DNA of 5,458 nt from Deltaproteobacteria bacterium (lineage in GTDB: Bacteria; Desulfobacterota; DSM-4660; Desulfatiglandales; Desulfatiglandaceae): contig JAFDJF010000216.1 in NCBI GenBank assembly GCA_019307645.1, positions 1-5,458 of the forward strand. Reading direction: 5' to 3'. A program made the translations under genes and the position numbers. The notes below the pieces were generated by a model. The model did not search any database and was not told the origin of the DNA. It saw only the letters and a program-made list of their open reading frames with translations. Positions 1-5,458 of this stretch are shown here, in pieces (positions within the stretch are counted from its first letter, which is position 1; each line of letters begins with the position of its first letter).

Positions 1-305
1 CACCTTCCGATGCCGAGGAGGGCGCAGAAGATGGGGAGCCAACGGCTGATATGGAAAAGGAGGGGACAGACAAAGAAAAAGGTTCAGATTTCGAAGAAGG
101 TTCTGTAGACAGGGAAGGAACCTCTCGTGATGAACCCGGTGAAGGTGACCCGGACTCATCCCGAGAACAAAAACGTCCATATGATAAAGAAGATGATGAT
201 ATCGTTGCCCGGCAAATTCGTGAAGCAGCTGAGAATGAAACCGACCCCGAGCTTAAAGAAAAGCTGTGGAAGGAGTATGAGGCGTACAAGAAAAATTCTC
301 GCTGA
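1..305 (+). CDS. 3' end of a gene for an acidic low-complexity protein (5' partial)
   Basis: The frame is open from base 3 to a TGA at 303-305, giving 100 visible residues; the true start lies before the window, so the ATG at 51 is probably internal. The first roughly 60 residues are a low-complexity run rich in Glu, Asp, Gly, Ser and Lys, which is likely disordered. The last roughly 38 residues change character: three Asp lead into a charged segment (IVARQIREAAENETDPELKE, then KLWKEYEAYKK) that should form an amphipathic helix or helical hairpin. I see no signal peptide, membrane segment or catalytic motif, but most of the protein is missing. The well-formed tail after a disordered linker suggests a conserved C-terminal interaction segment (inference). 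The gene stops 37 bases before the lipoprotein ATG, so the two are probably co-transcribed. Function unknown. Confidence 0.75.
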   Translation, partial: PSDAEEGAEDGEPTADMEKEGTDKEKGSDFEEGSVDREGTSRDEPGEGDPDSSREQKRPYDKEDDDIVARQIREAAENETDPELKEKLWKEYEAYKKNSR

Positions 306-342
306 TCAGGGCTTGCTTCAAAACAGCCACCTAAAGATTCGC

Positions 343-1566
343 ATGAAATTCACTGCCCACCTTTTTGTAATCTCTCTCTGCCTGCTCAATTTCAACGGTT
401 GCGCGACGCATCGAGCGCAGAAGATCGTTCCCACCCCGATTCAACAAGCACAGCAGGAAATTCCAGAAGAACAGTTGATGGATGTTGGTATCCTGGTTTT
501 CGAAAGCGAGGAATTAACCGAAAAAAAAGCCGCAGCAGAGGGGGTCAATCCTGAAATTAGAAAGGCTGAAAGCAACTTTATCCCCTATCACCTAAAAAAC
601 ACATTGCATCAAAGCAGTCATTGGGGTGCGGTACAGGTCGTTCCGTCTGAAACTGAAAGTGTGGATCTCAAGGTTAAAGGCAAGATCCACAAGTCAAACG
701 GTGAGGTTCTAATGGTGGAAATCCACGTGGTCGATTCAACCGGCAAAACCTGGCTGAATAAAAAATATCTCGCCGAAGCCACTGGATTCTCCTATCAGGA
801 AAACAAGCCGGGGGAAAAAGATGCTTTTCAGGATCTTTATGATACCATTGCCAACGACATGGCCGAATTTAAAGACACCTTGACGCCATCCGAGATTGAA
901 AACATACACATGATATCAAAACTAAAATTCGCACAAGACTATGCGTCCATTGTATTTGGCGAGTACCTGAAAAAAAACGATGAAGACATTATGGTAATTA
1001 ATCGTCTTCCAACCGACAATGACCCTATGATGGAACGTTTACTTAAAGTCAGGGAACGCGAATATATGTATGTGGACATCCTGAATCAATATTATGAAGT
1101 ATTTTATAATGAAATGTGGCCTTCTTATGAGGACTGGAGAAACCTGACTTTTACAGAACAACAGGCCCTGAAGAAAATCAAACGGGAAGCGTTAACGCGT
1201 CAAATTTTAGGGGCTCTGTTAATTGCCGGCGCTATTGTTGCCGGATCGGGTGGGTCTGACACCATGGGAAGTCTTGTCCCCGCTATAGTTTTAGCCGGGG
1301 GGCATGTAATCATCAGCGGCTTTAATATCTCGAAAGAAGCTGAAATCCATGCCTCAGCGATCAAGGAACTCAGCGAATCTTTCGGCAATGAAATGGAACC
1401 GATTGTGATCGAATTCCAGGGCAGACAATATGAATTAACCGGATCGGCAAAGGAACAGTACAAGCACTGGAAAGAGTTACTGAAGGAAATATATTTCGCC
1501 GAGACAGGATTTGATCAAGACGTGCCGCCAATTGACTCAGAATCAAACAAAACCGAATCCCCTTAA
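343..1566 (+). CDS. Putative lipoprotein, uncharacterised, with a C-terminal glycine-rich hydrophobic segment
   Basis: 407 residues from ATG 343. This start is chosen because it opens a short signal peptide (MKFTAHLFVISLCLLNFNGC) with Cys20 as the likely lipidated residue; the upstream part of the same open frame overlaps the previous gene and translates to an implausibly basic peptide. The lipobox FNGC is atypical at -3 (Phe), so lipidation is likely but not certain. Residues about 47-150 alternate strands and turns (MDVGILVFESEEL; VDLKVKGKIHKSNGEVLMVE; DSTGKTWLNKKY), loosely like the beta domains of CsgG/FlgO-type envelope lipoproteins, a resemblance by eye only. Residues 150-285 are mostly helical and charged. 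Residues 288-327 are hydrophobic and Gly-rich in two halves split by SGGSDTMGS, possibly a membrane-inserting hairpin. The tail is polar. No obvious Shine-Dalgarno sequence precedes the ATG. Neighbours suggest a role in the same envelope assembly as the PEGA proteins; I do not recognise a named family. Confidence 0.85.
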   Translation: MKFTAHLFVISLCLLNFNGCATHRAQKIVPTPIQQAQQEIPEEQLMDVGILVFESEELTEKKAAAEGVNPEIRKAESNFIPYHLKNTLHQSSHWGAVQVVPSETESVDLKVKGKIHKSNGEVLMVEIHVVDSTGKTWLNKKYLAEATGFSYQENKPGEKDAFQDLYDTIANDMAEFKDTLTPSEIENIHMISKLKFAQDYASIVFGEYLKKNDEDIMVINRLPTDNDPMMERLLKVREREYMYVDILNQYYEVFYNEMWPSYEDWRNLTFTEQQALKKIKREALTRQILGALLIAGAIVAGSGGSDTMGSLVPAIVLAGGHVIISGFNISKEAEIHASAIKELSESFGNEMEPIVIEFQGRQYELTGSAKEQYKHWKELLKEIYFAETGFDQDVPPIDSESNKTESP

Positions 1567-1596
1567 TCAAATATTTTTGTAACTCAGGTTATAAAG

Positions 1597-1624
1597 TTCA
1601 CGGTTTAAGGCACACGGTCCAAGG
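1597..1624 (+). repeat. Left heptamer array (units ending GG)
   Basis: Four consecutive 7-base units, TTCACGG, TTTAAGG, CACACGG and TCCAAGG, share the terminal GG and mostly an A before it, with the other positions variable. The right array at 1654-1688 has the same period on the opposite strand, so the two form an imperfect inverted repeat with about 29 bases between them. Paired by eye over about 30 positions, roughly 8 mismatch. This looks like a decayed repetitive element and not a gene-specific site. Confidence 0.6.
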
Positions 1625-1653
1625 TCTTTATTCAAATGAAGACGCGTTTTTCT

Positions 1654-1688
1654 TTAAACCTTGCACCTTATACCTTACACCTTGCCTC
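1654..1688 (-). repeat. Right heptamer array (units ending CC)
   Basis: Five consecutive 7-base units: TTAAACC, TTGCACC, TTATACC, TTACACC and a diverged TTGCCTC. On the minus strand the first four read GGTGTAA, GGTATAA, GGTGCAA, GGTTTAA, the same pattern as the left array. The period of 7 is not a multiple of 3 and no supported gene covers it, which fits a non-coding repeat. It is better conserved than the left array. Confidence 0.7.
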
Positions 1689-1720
1689 AATGACTCAAAA
1701 ATATGCGGACTTCTAATAGG

Positions 1721-1735
1721 AGGCCCTCACGGCCT
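1721..1735. repeat. Short GC-rich inverted repeat
   Basis: AGGCC, a 5-base loop (CTCAC) and GGCCT form a perfect 5-bp stem about 60 bases before ATG 1794. No T-run follows, so it is not a standard intrinsic terminator. It may be an RNA hairpin in the leader or chance. Confidence 0.3.
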
Positions 1736-1793
1736 GGCCCGGTTTCAAAGCGCTAGACTGCTACAAAATCAGTAAACCACAGAGTTCTGACTC

Positions 1794-3317
1794 ATGTCTC
1801 ACTCAGAAAAAGGGCAACCAGAAATCATCTCTCCCATAAAGATTCAGGGAAAAGCCGGCAAAGGTCAACCCGGTTTGGGGCGGCGGAATTTATTCAAGTT
1901 TTTGGCGCTGGCCTTTTTTTTCCTATTGATATCGGCTGGTGGGGCCTGGTTGCTGCACTACCTGGCGAAAAATCCGGTTGATACTGCCGGAGTGGAAGAC
2001 TCAAATATTACACCAGCGTCCAAAGCGAAACAAACGTCTGTTGAAATACCTGAAGATCAATCAACTGAAGCTGTAGACCTTGCCAAACTCGCTGTTGAAA
2101 AAGAAAACGCTGAGAACAAACTGGCGGATTTTACCCTTATAAAAAATGAGCTTGAAAGCAAAGGCGCTTCGGCGTGGGGAGGCGATCTGTACGCCGAAAT
2201 AATTCAACTCAGCCAGGAGGCAGATGCGTTTTTTATACAAAAAAATTACGTCCCTGCATCTGAGCAATATACTGATGCGACTGCCGGAGCAAATGAACTG
2301 GCAGGGCAGATGGAGGAAGCATTTCAATTATTGATGGACGATGGCCGCATCGCCCTGGCAGAAGGGGCGGGTGAACGCGCTCAGAAAAAGTTCAGCGTGG
2401 CATTAATGATTGATCCGACCAATGAATTGGCGCAACACAGCCTGGAGCGGGCTAAGAAAGTTGAGACCGTAATGCAGTGGGTCGAATCAGGGAAACGCCA
2501 TGAAAAAAATGGCAACCTCTCTTTCGCCCATGCCGACTATCAGGAGGCCCTGAGACTGGATCCCGAATCTAAAGAGGCCCGGGAAGCTTTAAACCGGATT
2601 AAAGGTCAAATTAAAAATGAAGCGTTTCAGCAGCTCATGTTTGAAGGACTGGCAGCCTTCCACAACAATAACTATGAACTCGCCAAGGCTAAACTGCTAA
2701 AAGCCAATTCCTTTAAACCGGAATCACGTGAAGTCAGGGATGCATTGGCACAGGTCGACCAGGCGATTCGGTTGGCTCGAATTGAAGGGCTACGAAAAAA
2801 GGCACTGAAGGCGGAAAGTTCAGAGAATTGGGAACAGGCCCTGAAATTTCATCTGGCGGTTCTGGAAATAGATCAAAATGTCCAGTTTGCCGCCCGGGGA
2901 AAAGACCGTTCTTTTAAACAAATCCAAATTGAAAAGCGCATCAATTTTTTTCTGGACAATCCAAAAGTTATAGAATCCGATAGCCAGCTGGGAAATGCCG
3001 TTTTGCTGGTTCACGAGGTTGAAGAAATTGAGCCGAAAGGTCCGCGATTGAAAGCCAGGCTAAAAGAATTGACTCAGCTTGTTGAAGCCGCTCAAACCCC
3101 TGTGAAAATAGCCATCGAATCCGATAACATCACGGAAGTCGCTGTATACAAAATTGGAAAACTAGGTCGGTTCACTGTCCGGGAATTGAGTCTGCGGCCA
3201 GGCACCTACACAGTGGTGGGTGCGCGGGACGGATATAAAGATGTCCGGCAGAAAATCGTGATTCGACCTGGACAAGGCCCTTTACGCATATCCGTCAAAT
3301 GTAAGGTTAAAATTTGA
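1794..3317 (+). CDS. Bitopic membrane protein with TPR-like repeats and a C-terminal PEGA-like domain
   Basis: 507 residues. ATG 1794 is the first possible start because an in-frame TGA lies at 1788-1790; no good Shine-Dalgarno sequence is visible. Residues 1-33 are polar and basic (cytosolic, ending RRN), 34-57 are a single membrane helix (FKFLALAFFFLLISAGGAWLL), and about 60-110 is a charged linker. From about 140 to 365 come roughly five helix-pair units of TPR type, recognisable by patterns such as GNLSFAHADYQEALRLDPES and NNNYELAKAKLLKANSFKPE (starts near 140, 180, 227, 276 and 328). Residues 436-507 are a beta-rich PEGA-like domain with its landmark LSLRPGTYTVVGARDGY. Positive-inside charge places TPR and PEGA parts in the periplasm. 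TPRs are protein-binding scaffolds; PEGA domains are small beta folds common in surface and envelope proteins. The stop overlaps the TTG of the next short frame. Likely an assembly or scaffold protein; no enzymatic motif is seen. Confidence 0.9.
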   Translation: MSHSEKGQPEIISPIKIQGKAGKGQPGLGRRNLFKFLALAFFFLLISAGGAWLLHYLAKNPVDTAGVEDSNITPASKAKQTSVEIPEDQSTEAVDLAKLAVEKENAENKLADFTLIKNELESKGASAWGGDLYAEIIQLSQEADAFFIQKNYVPASEQYTDATAGANELAGQMEEAFQLLMDDGRIALAEGAGERAQKKFSVALMIDPTNELAQHSLERAKKVETVMQWVESGKRHEKNGNLSFAHADYQEALRLDPESKEAREALNRIKGQIKNEAFQQLMFEGLAAFHNNNYELAKAKLLKANSFKPESREVRDALAQVDQAIRLARIEGLRKKALKAESSENWEQALKFHLAVLEIDQNVQFAARGKDRSFKQIQIEKRINFFLDNPKVIESDSQLGNAVLLVHEVEEIEPKGPRLKARLKELTQLVEAAQTPVKIAIESDNITEVAVYKIGKLGRFTVRELSLRPGTYTVVGARDGYKDVRQKIVIRPGQGPLRISVKCKVKI

Positions 3318-3457
3318 AAAGTGCACTTAAAATACGAGACCATAGCGGTGTACAACATATTCAGGAAGACATCTTCCCCATCAATATCGGTGGAAATCCT
3401 GCCGCCGAAATCCGAATAGCGGAGTTGGAGGAGCATGGAGAAGCCGCACATAATTGA
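3314..3457 (+). pseudogene. Short frame resembling the first half of an FHA-like domain, out of frame with the next gene
   Basis: A 47-codon frame starts at TTG 3314 (sharing TTGA with the upstream stop) and ends at TGA 3455-3457. Its product reads as protein, not noise: LKIRDHSGVQHIQEDIFPIN, then IGGNPAAEIRIAELEEHGEA. The pattern of a strand, a turn, 'FPINIGG', then an acidic 'EIRI' strand is like the N-terminal strands of FHA or FHA-like domains, which bind phosphothreonine or act as protein-binding modules. The later FHA strands (the usual N-G and DGD-x-x-x-xG features) are absent here and in the overlapping gene. It overlaps the PEGA gene by 23 bases in another frame. Readings, in my order: broken 5' part of the PEGA-FGE gene after deletion and/or frameshift; sequencing error; a genuine small coupled ORF. 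No Shine-Dalgarno sequence of its own is evident. FHA assignment is by eye. Confidence 0.5.
3427..3431 (+). promoter_or_regulatory. Candidate ribosome binding site for ATG 3435
   Basis: GGAGG sits 3 bases before ATG 3435, closer than the usual 5-9; a second GGAG at 3421-3424 is 10 bases away. Either could let the PEGA-FGE gene be translated from 3435. The same bases also encode Glu-Leu-Glu-Glu in the overlapping short frame, so the match could be a by-product of coding sequence. Confidence 0.4.
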
Positions 3458-5458
3458 ACCAATCTCTTTCCGTTCCGGTCGTCGCCTGAAACGCGCTAAA
3501 TCATTGACTCAATATCGATGGCTGATTTCCCTGACGGCAGGTTTGATCTTTATCTTCCTATCGATCCTGGCCTGGGTTGTGTTTACAGCCAAACAGGTCG
3601 TCATTCGGATTGACCCCGAACCGGACCGAATTTCGATTAGCGGTGGTCTCATTGCTCCCAGATGGGCATCTTACTATCTTCTGCGTCCCGGCGAATATAT
3701 TCTGCGGGCTGCCAAAGAGTGTTATCAGCCAATTGAAAAGCAGTTTCAGGTTATAGATAAAGAAAGCCAGGAAATAACATTCATCATGAAAAAACTTCCG
3801 GGACGATTTTCGCTGATGGTTCATCGCTCGGATCAGCCCGCACTCAAACTCGATGGTTCCCGGATATACGTTGATGGTCAGGAAGTTGGCGTTGCACCCA
3901 TTACGGAAATGGGCGTACCCTCAGGAAGAAGGCATTTTAAGATCCGGGCCGAAAATTATCAGGATCTGAAAACTGATGTGATCATTGAGGGATGCGATGA
4001 ACTGCAGTCGTTCGATTTTGCCCTGGTGCCGGGTTGGTCTGATGTTCTCATAAGTTCGATTCCGCAAGACGCAAAGGTATGGGTAGACGGGAACCCTGCC
4101 GGTAAAACCCCGGCTAAAATCGAACTCCTTGAGGGAACTTATCAACTGGAGATAAGCGCCGCAGGATTCAAAACCTGGAAGACCCGGTTGGCTGTTCAGG
4201 CAAATCATCCCCAAACGCTGGAAGACATCCGTCTGGAACCGGCAGACGGGACGCTGGGATTGATGACAAATCCCCCCGGGGCGAATGTAACGGTCGGGAA
4301 GACCTACATCGGGCAGACACCTCTGAAAATAAAGCTGCTCCCGGATACCCAACATAAAATCCTGATATCCAAAGCAGGCTATGAGAAAATTTCACGGAAC
4401 ATAGAAGTTGCGACTGCTGAGTTAAAGGAGCTCACTGTAAATTTAAAGCCCCGAGAAGGAATGATTCTCTTTACAATGGAACCCGCAGATGCAGAACTTT
4501 TTGTTGACGGAAAGAATCGGGGCACTGTTCCGCAAAAACTGAAACTTATTGCAATAAGTCATCAACTCGAAATAAAGAAAAAAGGATATAAATCCTATCG
4601 TACTCAAATTACACCCCGCCCCGGATTTCCGCAAGAATTAAGAATTGCCTTGAAAAGAATAGAATCGGACGGGTCGGAACCACTTAAGGTTATTAAAGCA
4701 AAGAACGGGTACCCCTTGAAATTGATTCGGCCCGCAACCTTTACCATGGGCTCGTCTCGCCGGGAACAGGGACGCCGTTCAAATGAAACGCTTAGAAGAA
4801 TTGAACTGAAACGACCGTTTTACATGGGAGTAAGAGAAGTTACCAATAAAGAGTTTAGAGAATTTCTGCCGCGCCACAGGTCGGGCACATTTAAAGGATA
4901 TAGCCTGGACCGTGATGAACTGCCCGTTGTGCAGGTGACCTGGGAACAGGCCGCAATGTATTGTAACTGGTTGAGTGCCAGGGAATCACTGCCACCCGCC
5001 TACATCAAGACGGGAGAGAAGCTGGTGACTGCAGAGCCTTTAGGTACAGGGTACCGCCTACCCACTGAAGCAGAGTGGGAATATTGTGCCCGGTTTAAAA
5101 ACAACCAGACCTATTTGAAATACCCCTGGGGCGATAAGTTCCCGCCGCCACCCCAAACAGGAAATTATGCGGATATTTCGGCAAAGGAGTTGCAGTTTTC
5201 ATATCTGGAGAATTATAATGATGGGTATGCGGGCACGGCTCCTCCGGCAAAATTCCGTGCCAATGACTTGGTTTTATATGATCTGGGCGGGAATGTGGCG
5301 GAATGGTGCCACGACTACTATTCGATCTATTCCTATAATGACAGTAAGTTATACGTGGACCCGTCAGGACCCAATCAAGGAAAACATCACGTTGTCAAAG
5401 GCTCCAGCTGGAAACACGCCGGCATTAGTACATTAAGGTTGTCCTACCGCGATTACAG
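3435..5458 (+). CDS. Bitopic membrane protein with tandem PEGA-like domains and an FGE/SUMF1-fold domain (3' partial)
   Basis: 674 complete codons are visible with no stop before the window end. Frame 3420-5458 is open (TAG at 3417-3419), and ATG 3435 is its first ATG. Residues 1-28 are polar and basic, 29-50 a membrane helix (WLISLTAGLIFIFLSILAWV), and the rest is presumed periplasmic. About five PEGA-like units follow: 54-120, 125-198, 200-272, 273-342 and 343-411; the third is closest to the family pattern (DAKVWVDGNPAGKTP, then LLEGTYQLEISAAGF). Residues 425 onward are an FGE-sulfatase/SUMF1 domain: FTMGSS (436-441), EVTN (468-471), GYRLPTEAEWEYCAR (539-553), YPWGD (563-567), GGNVAEWC (618-625), KGSSWKH (655-661). 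Where true FGEs have GGSYLCHxSYC, this protein has GSSWKHAGIST, so the two catalytic cysteines are His661 and Thr666; oxidase activity of the FGE kind is unlikely. A binding or structural head is more likely, as in GldK/PorK-type FGE-fold proteins. Its true N-terminus may include the FHA-like frame upstream. Confidence 0.9.
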   Translation, partial: MEKPHIIEPISFRSGRRLKRAKSLTQYRWLISLTAGLIFIFLSILAWVVFTAKQVVIRIDPEPDRISISGGLIAPRWASYYLLRPGEYILRAAKECYQPIEKQFQVIDKESQEITFIMKKLPGRFSLMVHRSDQPALKLDGSRIYVDGQEVGVAPITEMGVPSGRRHFKIRAENYQDLKTDVIIEGCDELQSFDFALVPGWSDVLISSIPQDAKVWVDGNPAGKTPAKIELLEGTYQLEISAAGFKTWKTRLAVQANHPQTLEDIRLEPADGTLGLMTNPPGANVTVGKTYIGQTPLKIKLLPDTQHKILISKAGYEKISRNIEVATAELKELTVNLKPREGMILFTMEPADAELFVDGKNRGTVPQKLKLIAISHQLEIKKKGYKSYRTQITPRPGFPQELRIALKRIESDGSEPLKVIKAKNGYPLKLIRPATFTMGSSRREQGRRSNETLRRIELKRPFYMGVREVTNKEFREFLPRHRSGTFKGYSLDRDELPVVQVTWEQAAMYCNWLSARESLPPAYIKTGEKLVTAEPLGTGYRLPTEAEWEYCARFKNNQTYLKYPWGDKFPPPPQTGNYADISAKELQFSYLENYNDGYAGTAPPAKFRANDLVLYDLGGNVAEWCHDYYSIYSYNDSKLYVDPSGPNQGKHHVVKGSSWKHAGISTLRLSYRDY

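Larger units (their letters stand above)
1567..1793. other. Non-coding gap with facing heptamer arrays
   Basis: This 227-base gap is the only sizeable intergenic stretch. It starts with an AT-rich piece, then has two facing arrays of 7-bp units (1597-1624 and 1654-1688), a small GC-rich hairpin at 1721-1735, and about 58 bases of unremarkable leader before ATG 1794. I find no convincing sigma-70 promoter and no hairpin followed by a T-run that would be an intrinsic terminator, so whether transcription passes through from the lipoprotein gene is open. Confidence 0.7.

Noticed and set aside
127..342. Upstream extension of the lipoprotein frame to ATG 127
   Set aside because: It overlaps the acidic gene in another frame, translates to a very basic, unstructured peptide, and would bury the signal peptide inside the protein.
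1200..1570. Minus-strand open frames of 66 and 87 codons
   Set aside because: They oppose the lipoprotein gene, whose own frame reads convincingly as protein; no independent support.
1567..1600. Terminator after the lipoprotein gene
   Set aside because: The run of T at 1574-1578 has no GC-rich stem before it.
1654..1710. Promoter (TTGCAC or TTGCCT as -35)
   Set aside because: No -10-like hexamer is found at 16-18 bases, and the TTG comes from the heptamer repeat itself.
1914..1921. Run of eight T as a frameshift or slippage site
   Set aside because: It encodes the phenylalanines of a membrane helix and the frame is intact on both sides; nothing suggests a switch.
3558..4634. Minus-strand open frames of 63-144 codons
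   Set aside because: They are antisense to the PEGA-FGE gene, lack family-like composition and have no start signals; typical shadows of a strong coding frame.
5167..5436. 89-codon + strand frame
   Set aside because: It lies wholly inside the FGE-fold domain in another frame; the FGE frame carries clear family motifs over the same bases.
4707..5458. EgtB-type ergothioneine synthase
   Set aside because: There is no DinB-like iron-binding domain before the FGE fold; PEGA domains and a membrane helix stand there instead.

Overview
The window reads as a mid-GC (just under 50% by eye) Gram-negative chromosome segment, most likely from a proteobacterium. This rests on a lipoprotein-type signal sequence, two single-pass membrane proteins with large presumed periplasmic parts, and the domain families seen (TPR, PEGA, FGE/SUMF1-like). 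The sequence does not fix the lineage; a gamma- or deltaproteobacterial (Desulfobacterota-like) source is a guess. All real genes are on the + strand.

Layout: (1) bases 1-305 hold the 3' end of a gene for a protein with a long acidic, low-complexity stretch and a charged helical tail. (2) 343-1566 encodes a putative lipoprotein of 407 residues with a glycine-rich hydrophobic segment near its C-terminus. (3) 1567-1793 is a non-coding gap holding two facing arrays of degenerate 7-bp units (units ending GG on the left, units ending CC on the right) that together form an imperfect inverted repeat, plus a small GC-rich hairpin. (4) 1794-3317 encodes a 507-residue protein: short cytosolic N-terminus, one membrane helix, about five TPR-like helical repeats and a C-terminal PEGA-like domain. 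(5) 3314-3457 is a 47-codon frame that begins with TTG inside the stop codon of the previous gene and looks like the first half of an FHA-like domain. (6) From 3435 to the window end runs a long gene, unfinished here, encoding one membrane helix, about five PEGA-like beta domains in tandem and an FGE/SUMF1-fold domain that lacks the two active-site cysteines of true formylglycine-generating enzymes.

Taken together this looks like an uncharacterised envelope-associated locus: a lipoprotein and two PEGA-bearing bitopic membrane proteins, one with TPR scaffold repeats and the other with a probably non-catalytic FGE-fold head. A structural or sensory assembly across the inner membrane and periplasm is the most economical reading, but that is inference; no catalytic function can be read directly. 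The strongest oddity is the junction at 3314-3457, where an apparent FHA-like N-terminus is out of frame with, and seems to lack its second half before, the PEGA-FGE gene.
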